A program made the translations under genes and the position numbers. The notes beneath the pieces were generated by a model. That model had not been told where the DNA came from. It saw only the letters and a list, made by a program, of their open reading frames with translations, and searched no databases. Source: Celerinatantimonas diazotrophica (GTDB lineage Bacteria > Pseudomonadota > Gammaproteobacteria > Enterobacterales > Celerinatantimonadaceae). From it: a stretch of DNA of 64,000 nt. Positions 38,999 to 48,015 of the stretch are shown one piece after another; within the stretch, counting starts at the first letter, position 1, and every line of letters starts with the position of its first letter. The stretch is taken from NCBI RefSeq assembly GCF_004339545.1, contig NZ_SMGD01000012.1:372001-436000 (forward strand), given 5' to 3'.

Positions 38999-40185
38999 GG
39001 TTAACCCCGAAACTGCAGCGTCCTTGGCGGTGGATAAGAGAACCACAAGCCCCTGAAACCGGACGGTTATATGATCGGCAATTATTGCTGTTATCTATCG
39101 CTCTGTTATGCCTAGGATTGGTTATGGTCGCATCAGCTTCTATTGCTGAAAGCATGGCTTCTCATCATAGTGCATTTTTGTTCGTTAAACATCATGCCGT
39201 ATATGTGGTGATTTGTTTGATAGCGATGGCAGTCGTGGTGCAGTGTCCGGTTGAGTTATGGAAGCAGCATAATGCCAAATTTCTTTTGGCGACGATGGCG
39301 GGTTTGTTATTGGTTTTGATCATCGGACACGATATTAACGGGAGTAAGCGCTGGATCGGCTTTGGTCCCCTCAATGTTCAGCCCGCTGAGTTTGCTAAAT
39401 TGGCGCTATTCGTATATCTGGCTGGTTATTTAGTTCGCCGTAATCAGGAGATCCGCGAAAGTATTAAAGGGTTTTTAAAGCCGCTGGTGGTTTTATGTGT
39501 ATTAGCGGTCATGATTTTGGCGCAGCCAGATTTAGGTACAGTCATCGTGATGTTTGTTGCAACCATCGGGATGCTGTTTATTGCCGGCGCCAAATTGGTC
39601 CAATTTATTGGACTTATGTTCAGCGGAATTGTGGCCGTGGTGATTTTGATTGCGGCTGAACCGTATCGGATGGAACGGGTGACATCATTTTTGAACCCAT
39701 GGAAGGATCCGTTTGGTAGTGGTTATCAGCTTACACAATCGCTGATGGCATTTGGGCGGGGGCAATGGTTTGGCGTCGGGTTAGGCAATTCAGTATTAAA
39801 GCTGGAGTATTTGCCGGAAGCTCACACCGACTTTGTAATGGCTATTTTGGCCGAAGAGCTTGGCTTTGTTGGTGTGTGTATCGTTTTAGCACTATTTGCT
39901 TGGCTGTCTTATAAAGCAATTGCTATTGGTCAGCGTGCTTTGAAAAGCAATCAACCGTTTGAAGGCTATTTAGCGAGCGGCATCGGATTTTGGATTGCCT
40001 TTCAAAGTGCTGTAAATATTGGCGCGGCATCGGGAATGATGCCGACTAAAGGATTGACATTGCCACTTGTTAGTTATGGTGGCTCAAGTTTGTTGGTGAT
40101 GTCTATTGCTATTGGTCTGTTGCTGAGAATTGACTATGAATGGCGTCAGGCAAATCAACAAGCCTATCGCAGGGAGGGCGAATGA
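38989..40185 (+). CDS. ftsW: Septal peptidoglycan glycosyltransferase FtsW
   Basis: SEDS-family polymerase that works with FtsI at the septum. The 398-residue protein has about ten membrane helices, the GSKRWIGFGPLNVQPAEFAKLA motif, and GLGNSVLKLEYLPEAHTDFVMA with the catalytic-loop aspartate region, plus the late GLTLPLVSYGGSSL motif. Its stop overlaps murG by ATGA. Confidence 0.97.
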   Translation: MQLRLTPKLQRPWRWIREPQAPETGRLYDRQLLLLSIALLCLGLVMVASASIAESMASHHSAFLFVKHHAVYVVICLIAMAVVVQCPVELWKQHNAKFLLATMAGLLLVLIIGHDINGSKRWIGFGPLNVQPAEFAKLALFVYLAGYLVRRNQEIRESIKGFLKPLVVLCVLAVMILAQPDLGTVIVMFVATIGMLFIAGAKLVQFIGLMFSGIVAVVILIAAEPYRMERVTSFLNPWKDPFGSGYQLTQSLMAFGRGQWFGVGLGNSVLKLEYLPEAHTDFVMAILAEELGFVGVCIVLALFAWLSYKAIAIGQRALKSNQPFEGYLASGIGFWIAFQSAVNIGAASGMMPTKGLTLPLVSYGGSSLLVMSIAIGLLLRIDYEWRQANQQAYRREGE

Positions 40186-41249
40186 ACCAGCATATGCCTC
40201 ATTTGGTGGTGATGGCCGGCGGGACCGGTGGTCATGTATTTCCAGGATTAGCGGTTGCCCGATTGATGCAGTCGCGTGGTTGGAAAATTACTTGGCTGGG
40301 AACTCCCAGTCGTATGGAAGCGGATTTAGTCCCTCGGCATGGCTTTGATATTGAGTTTTTAGATATTAAAGGGGTGCGTGGCAACGGTTTGATCCGTAAA
40401 CTGACGGCGCCTTGGAAAATCATCCGAGCAGTGATGCAGGCGCGCTCCGTGTTTAAGAAGCTTCGCCCTGATGTCGCGTTGGGAATGGGTGGCTTTGCCA
40501 GTGGACCGGGAGGCATTGCGGCGAGAATGATGGGGATCCCTTTGGTCATCCACGAGCAAAATGCTGTCGCAGGGATGACGAATCGTTGGCTTAACCGTTT
40601 TTCGAATCGTTCTTTGGTGGCTTTTCCAGAAGCGTTGCCAGGCGCACAACAGGTTGGCAATCCGGTGCGCTTAGAGATTGTTGAGGTAGGCCGAGGCGCG
40701 CGGATTTTTACAAACCGGATGAATATATTGGTGATTGGGGGCAGTTTAGGGGCGCGTGTTTTAAACGAACAACTTCCCGGAGCCATCCAATCATGTGGGA
40801 ATTTAGCCTTACAGGTTCACCATCAGGTGGGCCGAGGTAACGGCGATTCAACTTTGCAGCGTTATCGAGCACTTGGGGTAAATCATGCACAAGTTGATGA
40901 ATTTATTGATGATATGGCGCAAGCGTATCGCTGGGCTGATTTAGTGATATGCCGGGCTGGTGCGCTAACTGTGAGTGAGTTAGCTGCCGCGGGATTACCG
41001 GCGATTTTTGTGCCTTTACCTCACGCGGTTGATGATCATCAGACTAAAAATGCAAGATATCTGGCCGATCATGGTGCCGCGCGAATATTACCGCAAGCCC
41101 AACTTGATGCCTTGCATTTAAGTGAATTATTACAAGAGCTGGCGAAACCATCGGTGCGTGAAATGATGTCACGCGAAGCTTTAAAGTTGGCAATTAATGA
41201 TGCGACTCAGCAAGTGGCTGATGTGTGCCAGCAAATGGGTAAAAAATGA
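40182..41249 (+). CDS. murG: Undecaprenyl-PP-MurNAc-pentapeptide GlcNAc transferase
   Basis: Converts lipid I to lipid II on the inner face of the membrane. The chosen ATG 40182 gives 355 residues and the normal [22 protein letters not shown] opening; it has an AGGGAGG ribosome site and overlaps the ftsW stop by 4 bp. A second glycine motif ([12 protein letters not shown]) and the donor-site [15 protein letters not shown] are present. Confidence 0.97.
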   Translation: MNQHMPHLVVMAGGTGGHVFPGLAVARLMQSRGWKITWLGTPSRMEADLVPRHGFDIEFLDIKGVRGNGLIRKLTAPWKIIRAVMQARSVFKKLRPDVALGMGGFASGPGGIAARMMGIPLVIHEQNAVAGMTNRWLNRFSNRSLVAFPEALPGAQQVGNPVRLEIVEVGRGARIFTNRMNILVIGGSLGARVLNEQLPGAIQSCGNLALQVHHQVGRGNGDSTLQRYRALGVNHAQVDEFIDDMAQAYRWADLVICRAGALTVSELAAAGLPAIFVPLPHAVDDHQTKNARYLADHGAARILPQAQLDALHLSELLQELAKPSVREMMSREALKLAINDATQQVADVCQQMGKK

Positions 41250-42718
41250 GTAGAACAATGACAAAAGTCGAATTGGCTAAATTACGCTTAATGATCCCCG
41301 AAATGCGGCGGGTTAAACGGATCCATTTTGTTGGGATCGGTGGTGCCGGAATGGGCGGAATTGCTGAAGTTTTAGCAAACGAAGGCTATCAGGTGAGTGG
41401 CTCCGATCAGCAGCATAGTCTGATGACAGACCGACTGAGCGAATTGGGCGCTGATATTACTTTTGGGCATAAAGCTGAACACGTTCAAGGGGCTAGTGTC
41501 GTGGTGGTTTCTTCAGCGATTCATGACGATAACCCTGAAGTGCAAGCGGCGCGAGAACTGCGTATTCCTGTGGTACGGCGGGCAGAAATGCTTGCTGAGT
41601 TAATGCGTTATCGCCATGGCGTAGCCATTGCCGGAACTCATGGTAAAACTACAACGACCAGTTTGATTGCTTCTATTTATGCCCAAGCGCAGCGCGATCC
41701 GACCTTCGTGATTGGCGGATTATTAAACAGTGCTGGAACCAATGCGCGTTTAGGGACGAGTCGCTATCTGATTGCCGAAGCCGATGAAAGTGATGCTTCA
41801 TTTTTACATCTGCAGCCGATGATGGCGGTAGTGACTAACATTGAAGCTGATCATATGGATACTTATGCTGGCGATTTTAGTCGTTTGCAGCAGACCTTTA
41901 TCAAGTTTTTACACAATCTACCTTTTTATGGGGTGGCGGTTGTCTGTGCTGATGATCCAGTCGTGAGCTCACTGATTCCGCAAATTGGGCGTCAGGTCAT
42001 TACGTATGGGTTTTCTGAGAACGTGGATGTAAGGATCAGTGATTTCAAACAGTTGCGGGATCGTTGTCATTTTAATGTGACTCGTCATGACTTACCCCCA
42101 TTGGCTATCGAACTAGCGATGCCCGGACGACATAATGCGTTAAATGCCGCGGCAGCCATTGCGATTGCCAGTGAAGATGGTATTCGGGATGAGTTTATTG
42201 TCGAAGCATTGAATAATTTTCAAGGGATTGGCCGGCGTTTTCAGCAATATGGCGAATTTGAAACAGGGCGCGGTCAAGCGATTTTACTCGATGACTATGG
42301 CCATCATCCGACCGAGGTGGCAGCAACCATTGCTGCTGCGCGTCAAGCATGGCCGCAGCGGCGACTCGTGATGGCTTATCAGCCACATCGGTATACGCGA
42401 ACGCGTGATCTTTATGAAGATTTTTTAGATGTGCTCAGTCAGGTCGATCAGTTGTTGTTACTTGAAGTCTACAGTGCTGGTGAGGATCCGATCCCAGGTG
42501 TTGATAGTCGGGCATTATGCCGTTCGTTGCGGCAACGTGGTTTAGAGCCTATATATGTGCGAACTCCTCAGGAATTACCAGTACGCTTGGCTGAGGTTAT
42601 CCAAGATCAGGATCTGGTGATCACGCAAGGTGCTGGCAATATTGGTGCACTCGCTCGGCAGTTAGGTGAACTTGGATTGAATATTGAAAAAATGAAAGAG
42701 TTATCTGATGGTTGCTAG
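41246..42718 (+). CDS. murC: UDP-N-acetylmuramate:L-alanine ligase
   Basis: Adds the first L-alanine of the stem peptide. The 490-residue protein has [16 protein letters not shown], the ATP loop [14 protein letters not shown], and the [14 protein letters not shown] and [10 protein letters not shown] motifs. Starts in an ATGA overlap with murG. Downstream, ddlB is missing and a 117-bp gap leads to ftsQ. Confidence 0.97.
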   Translation: MSRTMTKVELAKLRLMIPEMRRVKRIHFVGIGGAGMGGIAEVLANEGYQVSGSDQQHSLMTDRLSELGADITFGHKAEHVQGASVVVVSSAIHDDNPEVQAARELRIPVVRRAEMLAELMRYRHGVAIAGTHGKTTTTSLIASIYAQAQRDPTFVIGGLLNSAGTNARLGTSRYLIAEADESDASFLHLQPMMAVVTNIEADHMDTYAGDFSRLQQTFIKFLHNLPFYGVAVVCADDPVVSSLIPQIGRQVITYGFSENVDVRISDFKQLRDRCHFNVTRHDLPPLAIELAMPGRHNALNAAAAIAIASEDGIRDEFIVEALNNFQGIGRRFQQYGEFETGRGQAILLDDYGHHPTEVAATIAAARQAWPQRRLVMAYQPHRYTRTRDLYEDFLDVLSQVDQLLLLEVYSAGEDPIPGVDSRALCRSLRQRGLEPIYVRTPQELPVRLAEVIQDQDLVITQGAGNIGALARQLGELGLNIEKMKELSDGC

Positions 42719-42802
42719 AGAGAAAGTTCATTATTACAAGATATCGATGAATTTTGTTGTTAAGGCTTTAAATCTAGCGTTTAAAGGTACAGAAGCTGGC
42801 GT

Positions 42803-42808
42803 TATAAT
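42803..42808 (+). promoter_or_regulatory. Candidate -10 element ahead of ftsQ
   Basis: A perfect TATAAT 28 bp before the ftsQ start in the murC-ftsQ gap. The -35 side is weak (TTTAAA at 17-bp spacing), so this may be an activator-dependent or AT-rich chance site. It would fit an internal promoter for ftsQAZ. Confidence 0.45.
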
Positions 42809-42835
42809 AACCAGTTTTGAATGTAGGAATGATAG

Positions 42836-43603
42836 GTGCGCGTAGCACTGAGGACAATTCCCAGACTGTTGCGATCGGCTAGCGCAATCAGTGGGCGGAT
42901 TGATAAACCGTATTTTGCCGGAGTGTTATTTTTTCTGGCGGTAGTGCTCTTCTTCGTCAGTGGTGGAGTGGATATCTACCACCGGCTGAGTAACTCGAAG
43001 TTGATGCCGATGACCTCGATTTTGATTTCGGGGGAACGTCATTACGTGAGTGATACTGATTTACAAAGGGCTTTAAAACAGGTGCCCCAGGCAGGCAATT
43101 TTTTTACCTTAGATGTAAATAAGGTGCAAAAAGCGCTAGAAGCGCTGCCTTGGGTAAAGCACGTCAGTGTTCGTAAACAATGGCCGAATAAGCTTCGCGT
43201 ATACTTGCAGGAGCAGCAGCCAGAAGCGGTGTGGAATAATAAAGAGCTGCTTAATCCTGAGGGCCAGATATTTAAGGCACCGGTGAGTGATGTTCATAAA
43301 CCACTGGTGCATTTAAATGGCCCGGATGATTTTGCTGACGAAATACTGAATGCATGGAAAAACATGCAGAAATTGGTTGGTGCGAAACACTTATCAATAC
43401 AATCGGTGACCTTAAATGCAAGGCGTTCATGGTCTCTGACACTAACAAATGGTATTCAGTTGCGGCTGGGGCAGCGTGACCGAATAAAAAGGTTGCAACG
43501 GTTTATTAGTTTATATGATCAGTTGCATCCGGAAAAAATGGCTTATGCAGATTTACGTTATAACAATGGCCTGGCAGTAGGCTGGAAACATCAACAGGAT
43601 TAG
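42836..43603 (+). CDS. ftsQ: Cell division protein FtsQ
   Basis: Bitopic divisome protein. The 255-residue chain has a basic cytoplasmic N-terminus, a membrane helix (about residues 27-45), a POTRA domain (beginning MTSILISGERHYVSDTDLQRAL) and the FtsQ beta domain (LPWVKHVSVRKQWPNKLRVYLQEQQPEAVWN). Start is GTG with AGGA 7 bases upstream. Confidence 0.94.
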   Translation: MRVALRTIPRLLRSASAISGRIDKPYFAGVLFFLAVVLFFVSGGVDIYHRLSNSKLMPMTSILISGERHYVSDTDLQRALKQVPQAGNFFTLDVNKVQKALEALPWVKHVSVRKQWPNKLRVYLQEQQPEAVWNNKELLNPEGQIFKAPVSDVHKPLVHLNGPDDFADEILNAWKNMQKLVGAKHLSIQSVTLNARRSWSLTLTNGIQLRLGQRDRIKRLQRFISLYDQLHPEKMAYADLRYNNGLAVGWKHQQD

Positions 43604-43610
43604 ACGGCGA

Positions 43611-44867
43611 ATGACCAAGGCGACAGATAAAAATCTAATTGTGGGATTAGACATTGGCAGCTCAAAAGTAGCAGTGCTGATCGGTGAAGTACTCCCTGAT
43701 AACCAATTAAATATCATTGGGGTTGGTTCGCATTCATCGAAAGGGATGGATAAGGGGGGCGTGAATGACCTTGAAGCCGTTGTAAAATCAGTGCAAAGGG
43801 CTGTGCATGAAGCTGAGCTGATGGCCGATTGCCAGATTAGTTCTGTTTATCTTGGAATTTCAGGCAAACATATTAGCTGTATGAACGAAAAAGGTATGGT
43901 GCCGATTAACGAAGATGAAGTCACCCAAGAAGATGTTGATAATGCCATTCATACTGCGAAATCGGTACGTTTAAAAGATGAACATCGCGTGCTACATGTT
44001 TTGCCTCAAGAATTTGCAATTGATTACCAAGAAGGGATTAAAAACCCGATCGGTTTATCGGGCGTACGAATGGAAGCGAAAGTCCATTTGATCACTTGTC
44101 ACAATGATATGGCCCGTAACATTGTGAAATGTGTCGAACGGTGTGGTTTGAAAGTTGACCAACTGATTTTTTCGGCGCTTGCTTCAAGCTATGCCGTGTT
44201 AACCGAAGATGAAAAAGAGCTGGGTGTCTGTCTGGTTGATATTGGTGCCGGAACGATGGATTTGTCAGCCTATACTGGAGGGGCATTACGGCATACTACT
44301 GTGATCCCATATGCTGGAAATGCGGTGACCAGTGATATTGCGTACGCATTTGGTACGCCGTTGGGCGATGCTGAAAATGTTAAGATCCAGTATGGCTGTG
44401 CTTTAGGCCAACTGGTCAGTCGCGATGACACCATTGAAGTCCCGAGTGTAGGGGGGCGTCCGGCTAGAAGTTTGCAGCGTCAAACATTAGCTGAGGTCAT
44501 TGAGCCGCGTTATAGCGAATTGCTCTCAATGGTCAAAGCTGAGTTAGATGAATTGCGTGATAAGTTAAAAAAACAAGGGGTGAAGCATCAGTTAGGTGCA
44601 GGTGTAGTTTTAACGGGTGGGGCTGCCCAGATGGAAGGAATTGTTGAGTGTGCTGAGCAAATTCTGCAGTGTCAGGTCCGGGTCGGTAAGCCTGAGCGGG
44701 TCGCTGGTCTGACCGAGTATGTTCAATCTTCAACTTATGCAACGGCAGTTGGTTTGTTGCATTACGGAAGGGAAAACCGCTACGAGCGTTTTACTGATGA
44801 TAAAACGCCCGGTTCTGTAAGTAATCTTTTGAAACGAGTGAAGAGCTGGTTTCAGGGTGAGTTTTAA
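43611..44867 (+). CDS. ftsA: Cell division protein FtsA
   Basis: Actin-like protein that tethers FtsZ to the membrane and recruits later divisome parts. The 418-residue protein has the ATPase motifs VGLDIGSSKVAVLIGE, VDIGAGTMDLSAY and VLTGGAAQMEG, and a C-terminal amphipathic membrane helix (LLKRVKSWFQGEF). Seven bases after ftsQ. Confidence 0.97.
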   Translation: MTKATDKNLIVGLDIGSSKVAVLIGEVLPDNQLNIIGVGSHSSKGMDKGGVNDLEAVVKSVQRAVHEAELMADCQISSVYLGISGKHISCMNEKGMVPINEDEVTQEDVDNAIHTAKSVRLKDEHRVLHVLPQEFAIDYQEGIKNPIGLSGVRMEAKVHLITCHNDMARNIVKCVERCGLKVDQLIFSALASSYAVLTEDEKELGVCLVDIGAGTMDLSAYTGGALRHTTVIPYAGNAVTSDIAYAFGTPLGDAENVKIQYGCALGQLVSRDDTIEVPSVGGRPARSLQRQTLAEVIEPRYSELLSMVKAELDELRDKLKKQGVKHQLGAGVVLTGGAAQMEGIVECAEQILQCQVRVGKPERVAGLTEYVQSSTYATAVGLLHYGRENRYERFTDDKTPGSVSNLLKRVKSWFQGEF

Positions 44868-44909
44868 TCCGTTGGCCTAAAGGTCAACGAATCATGCGGA
44901 GAGAGAATT

Positions 44910-46073
44910 ATGTTTGAGATTATGGATAGTCATACTGACGAAGCCGTTATAAAAGTGGTTGGTGTCGGTGGTGGCGGCGGCAATGCCGTTGAGCATATGG
45001 TTCAGCAATCGATTGAAGGTGTTGAATTTATTGCAATTAATACAGATGCCCAGGCATTGCGTAACGCCAGTGCAGATAAAACGCTGCAGATTGGCGGTAG
45101 CATTACAAAAGGCCTTGGCGCGGGAGCAAACCCAGAAGTCGGTCGTGACGCAGCAACCGAAGATCGTGAACAAATTCAAGATTTGCTCGAAGGTGCCGAT
45201 ATGGTATTTATCGCAGCCGGAATGGGCGGCGGTACAGGTACCGGGGCAGCTCCTGTGGTTGCGGAAGTGGCCAAAGAGTTAGGAATTTTAACGGTTGCGG
45301 TGGTAACGCGTCCATTTGCCTTTGAGGGTAAAAAACGTGGTGCCTACGCCCAAAGTGGGATTGATGAATTGTCTAAATCTGTCGATTCATTAATTACAAT
45401 TCCAAACGATAAGCTGCTTAAAGTGTTGGGGCGCGGTGTTTCGCTGTTAGATGCCTTTAAAGCTGCGAATAATGTCCTGCTGGGGTCGGTTCAGGGAATT
45501 GCCGAGCTGATTACCCGTCCGGGCCTGATTAACGTTGACTTTGCTGACGTTCGCACGGTGATGCGTGAGATGGGAACAGCAATGATGGGAACAGGTGTTG
45601 CGAAAGGTGATGATCGAGCTGAAGAAGCGGCTGAAACTGCCATTTCTAGCCCACTTCTGGAAGATGTCGATCTCGCTGGTGCCCGCGGTATTTTGGTAAA
45701 TATTACTGCTGGCTTTGATATGAGCATCGAAGAATTTGAAACAGTGGGTAATGCCGTTAAGGCTTTTGCATCTGAAAATGCGACAGTTGTTGTGGGCGCG
45801 GTGATTGACCCTGATATGAGCGAAGAGTTGCGAGTGACTGTTGTTGCAACTGGGATTGGTGCGGAACGTCGCCCTGATATTACTCTGGTGAATAATTCAG
45901 TCAGCAACGAAACGGCTAAACCACAACCAGTGGCATCAAATATGCAGAAAACTGCAGCACCTGCACCAGAAAGTAAAGCTGCGGTAGGTGGGCATTCACC
46001 AGCTCCTGCTGAGCAAAAAAATGATCTAGAATATCTAGATATTCCAGCATTTTTACGCCGTCAAGCGGATTAA
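44910..46073 (+). CDS. ftsZ: Cell division protein FtsZ
   Basis: Tubulin-like GTPase forming the Z ring. The 387-residue protein has the glycine-rich T1 loop, the signature [13 protein letters not shown], the T7 catalytic [11 protein letters not shown], a variable linker (about 320-370) and the conserved tail [14 protein letters not shown] that binds FtsA, ZipA and ZapD. GGAGAGAG precedes the ATG. Confidence 0.98.
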   Translation: MFEIMDSHTDEAVIKVVGVGGGGGNAVEHMVQQSIEGVEFIAINTDAQALRNASADKTLQIGGSITKGLGAGANPEVGRDAATEDREQIQDLLEGADMVFIAAGMGGGTGTGAAPVVAEVAKELGILTVAVVTRPFAFEGKKRGAYAQSGIDELSKSVDSLITIPNDKLLKVLGRGVSLLDAFKAANNVLLGSVQGIAELITRPGLINVDFADVRTVMREMGTAMMGTGVAKGDDRAEEAAETAISSPLLEDVDLAGARGILVNITAGFDMSIEEFETVGNAVKAFASENATVVVGAVIDPDMSEELRVTVVATGIGAERRPDITLVNNSVSNETAKPQPVASNMQKTAAPAPESKAAVGGHSPAPAEQKNDLEYLDIPAFLRRQAD

Positions 46074-46107
46074 GATGTTAAATGAGCTGTGGAATTGTCT
46101 TTACTTA

Positions 46108-46116
46108 TGATAGAAT
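46108..46116 (+). promoter_or_regulatory. Extended -10 candidate for lpxC
   Basis: TGA-TAGAAT forms an extended -10 element in the ftsZ-lpxC gap, 50 bp before the lpxC start. No good -35 is visible, as is usual for extended -10 promoters. Confidence 0.5.
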
Positions 46117-46166
46117 ATCCGACTAATTTTTACTGTGGCCGGATTTGACGAGGGGTTTTAGTGCCT

Positions 46167-47090
46167 ATGATTAAACAGCGAACACTTGCGAAACCTGTGC
46201 ATGCGACTGGTATTGGTCTGCATTCAGGTAACAAAGTGACTATTGCGCTCAATCCGGCACCTGTCAATACTGGAATCGTATTCCGGCGGGTTGATCTCGA
46301 CCCGGTGGTATCTATTCCGGCAAGCGCTGATTTAGTCCAGGATACAGTGCTCTGTACTGGTTTAGTGGACGAGCGTGGTAATCGTATTGCGACCATTGAA
46401 CACTTGTTATCAGCTGTCGCTGCATTAGGTTTAGATAATCTGGTCATTGAAGTTGATGCGCCGGAAATTCCAATTATGGATGGCAGTTCGAGTCCATTTG
46501 TCTTCTTGCTGCAGTCAGCTGGCATTGAACAGCAGAATGCATTGAAAAAATTTATCCGTGTCAAAGAAACAGTGCGGGTAGAGGCCGAAGAAGGAAAATG
46601 GGCTGAATTGCGGCCAAATCCTGCCGGTTTTAAAATTGATTTTGCCATCGATTTTGAACATCCTGCGATTTCTGGACGTAACCAGAGCATTTCAATGGAA
46701 TTTGACAGTGTTAAATTTGTCAAAGAGTTGAGCCGTGCCAGAACATTTTGCTTCTTGCGTGATGTTGAATTTATGCAAGCGCATAATTTGGCATTAGGGG
46801 GCAGCTTAGAAAATGCCATTGTTCTGGATGAATACCGCATCATCAATGATGAAGGTCTTCGCTACGAAGACGAATTCGTCCGGCATAAAGTGCTTGATGC
46901 GATTGGCGATCTCTGCCTAACAGGTCATTCAATTTTGGGACATCTATGTGCTTACAAAGCAGGGCATGCATTAAACAATATGCTGGCTCGAGAATTGTTA
47001 GCAACACCACAGGCCTATGAAATTGTCACCTTTGATGATGAAGCTGCTGAAGTGCCGCTCACTTACAGTCAGCCTCTGCAGGCATTCTAA
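46167..47090 (+). CDS. lpxC: UDP-3-O-acyl-N-acetylglucosamine deacetylase
   Basis: Zinc deacetylase, the committed step of lipid A synthesis, so the organism makes LPS. The homologous start [21 protein letters not shown] gives 307 residues; a GTG two codons upstream (46161) has the better ribosome-site spacing and is a real alternative. Zinc ligands lie in TIEHLLSA and [11 protein letters not shown]; the late GHALNNML is conserved. Confidence 0.96.
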   Translation: MIKQRTLAKPVHATGIGLHSGNKVTIALNPAPVNTGIVFRRVDLDPVVSIPASADLVQDTVLCTGLVDERGNRIATIEHLLSAVAALGLDNLVIEVDAPEIPIMDGSSSPFVFLLQSAGIEQQNALKKFIRVKETVRVEAEEGKWAELRPNPAGFKIDFAIDFEHPAISGRNQSISMEFDSVKFVKELSRARTFCFLRDVEFMQAHNLALGGSLENAIVLDEYRIINDEGLRYEDEFVRHKVLDAIGDLCLTGHSILGHLCAYKAGHALNNMLARELLATPQAYEIVTFDDEAAEVPLTYSQPLQAF

Positions 47091-47100
47091 GTAATTTTGT

Positions 47101-47141
47101 ATAGCGGCGCGCTATTTCTTCTCTCCGCAAAGCGCCGCTAT
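47101..47141. repeat. 10-bp inverted repeat between lpxC and dciA
   Basis: ATAGCGGCGC (47101-47110) is perfectly repeated in reverse at 47132-47141, with a 21-base loop. One arm lies inside the final codons of dciA. There is no T tract, so it may be a stabilising or Rho-linked 3' hairpin rather than an intrinsic terminator. Confidence 0.6.
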
Positions 47142-47570
47142 CCTTTCCAACCTCTCTTTTAATTCATCAGGTAGATGCTTGGCTGAGTCACGGATATTTT
47201 GTGCGCTTTGCGTGCTAATTTGACGTGATTTAGTGATTTTTACAGTGGGTTCTGGTTTAATACTAGCCAAATTTGGATTGACCTTGATCTCAAGTGAAAT
47301 CAGTCCCGGATATACTTTTCGAAGATCGCTAATCAATTGACTTTTGAGTTGCCTTAAACGAGTCATCCAAGCGGCATTGGGAGCACTGATCACTGCTTTT
47401 GAGTTCTCTAAATGAGTGAGCTGACAGCTATCTAAGTGATATTGGTGTAGAATATGTTGCGTGCTTTTGCTGAATTTATCTCGTTGCTCAGTGTTTTGCT
47501 TTATTTGAGCTAAAGATCCGCGCGAAAACAAGCGATCAATATCAACCGGCTGGTGAATACGTTTGGCCAT
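47112..47570 (-). CDS. DciA-like (DUF721) replicative helicase loader/operator
   Basis: A 152-residue protein with the DUF721/DciA fold: HLENSKAVISAPNAAWMTRLRQLKSQLISDLRKVYP (about residues 56-90), then a basic, probably unstructured tail. DciA proteins help load DnaB in bacteria without DnaC. Start ATG 47570 with AGGAG five bases upstream. Found beside secA/lpxC in many gammaproteobacteria. Confidence 0.85.
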   Translation of the reverse strand: MAKRIHQPVDIDRLFSRGSLAQIKQNTEQRDKFSKSTQHILHQYHLDSCQLTHLENSKAVISAPNAAWMTRLRQLKSQLISDLRKVYPGLISLEIKVNPNLASIKPEPTVKITKSRQISTQSAQNIRDSAKHLPDELKERLERIAALCGEKK

Positions 47571-47675
47571 GATCACTCCTTGCGATGCGGGTTAATGGGC
47601 GATTGAATAGCAATTTTGCTAAAAATGAAAGTTGAGTCAATACTCTCGGCCCATCGTAAATGAAATGATAGGATA

Positions 47676-47694
47676 AACTCAATTTATTTGAGTT
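47676..47694. repeat. Inverted repeat upstream of the secA leader
   Basis: AACTCAA-TTTAT-TTGAGTT, a perfect 7-bp inverted repeat, followed by AT-rich TTTTAATATAAC that could contain a -10 element for secA. Possible operator. Confidence 0.4.
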
Positions 47695-47706
47695 GAATTT
47701 TAATAT

Positions 47707-47815
47707 AACGCCTCCATCTATCAAGATAGCCGATGATCTAAGACGTCAGTCTGATCCTGAGAGCATGCCTTAAAACCTTCATGTTTTCATTGCACCGCGA
47801 TTCAGTGGAGGCGTT
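47707..47815 (+). promoter_or_regulatory. Candidate structured leader RNA upstream of secA
   Basis: AACGCCTCCA (47707-47716) is the perfect reverse complement of TGGAGGCGTT (47806-47815), 89 bases downstream. The right arm contains GGAGG just ahead of a short open frame, so the helix would hide a ribosome site. Inside the closed loop are smaller hairpins: CTATC/GATAG at 47718-47729 and AGAC-GTCA-GTCT (47741-47752) flanked by GATC on both sides. It resembles no riboswitch consensus I know. Structure is inferred by eye only. Confidence 0.45.
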
Positions 47816-47823
47816 TGTTTTGT

Positions 47824-48003
47824 ATGGACAAGGATGAATTTGCGATTGTATCCGTTAATGGTATGGTAATTCGCCATGTTTATAATTATTTTGGCCAGTT
47901 TGCTCATCTGAGAGTTAAAGGTCAGAATTTGTCCGGTTTGGAAACGATTTTCACAGAGTGGTCAGTCATCACTTTGTGTCATCATAATTTGAATGACTCT
48001 TAA
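47824..48003 (+). CDS. Short open frame in the secM position (59 aa), uncertain
   Basis: Runs from ATG (or a TTG nine bases earlier) to a TAA 12 bp before the secA start, and follows GGAGG at 47807-47811 with a long 12-base gap. The product (MDKDEFAIVSVNGMVIRHVY...) has no signal peptide, no membrane segment and no SecM arrest motif (FxxxxWIxxxxGIRAGP). It may be a diverged leader peptide coupled to secA, or simply untranslated leader. Coding status is unproven. Confidence 0.35.
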   Translation: MDKDEFAIVSVNGMVIRHVYNYFGQFAHLRVKGQNLSGLETIFTEWSVITLCHHNLNDS

Positions 48004-48015
48004 AAGATAATACGC

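Noticed and set aside
45491-45907. 138-codon antisense frame in ftsZ
   Set aside because: Composition reflects the complementary strand of a highly conserved gene; no domain seen.
47707-47815. Possible miniature transposable element with 10-bp terminal inverted repeats
   Set aside because: No target-site duplication flanks the repeats and no second copy is seen in the window; a leader RNA helix explains the pairing and the hidden GGAGG better.
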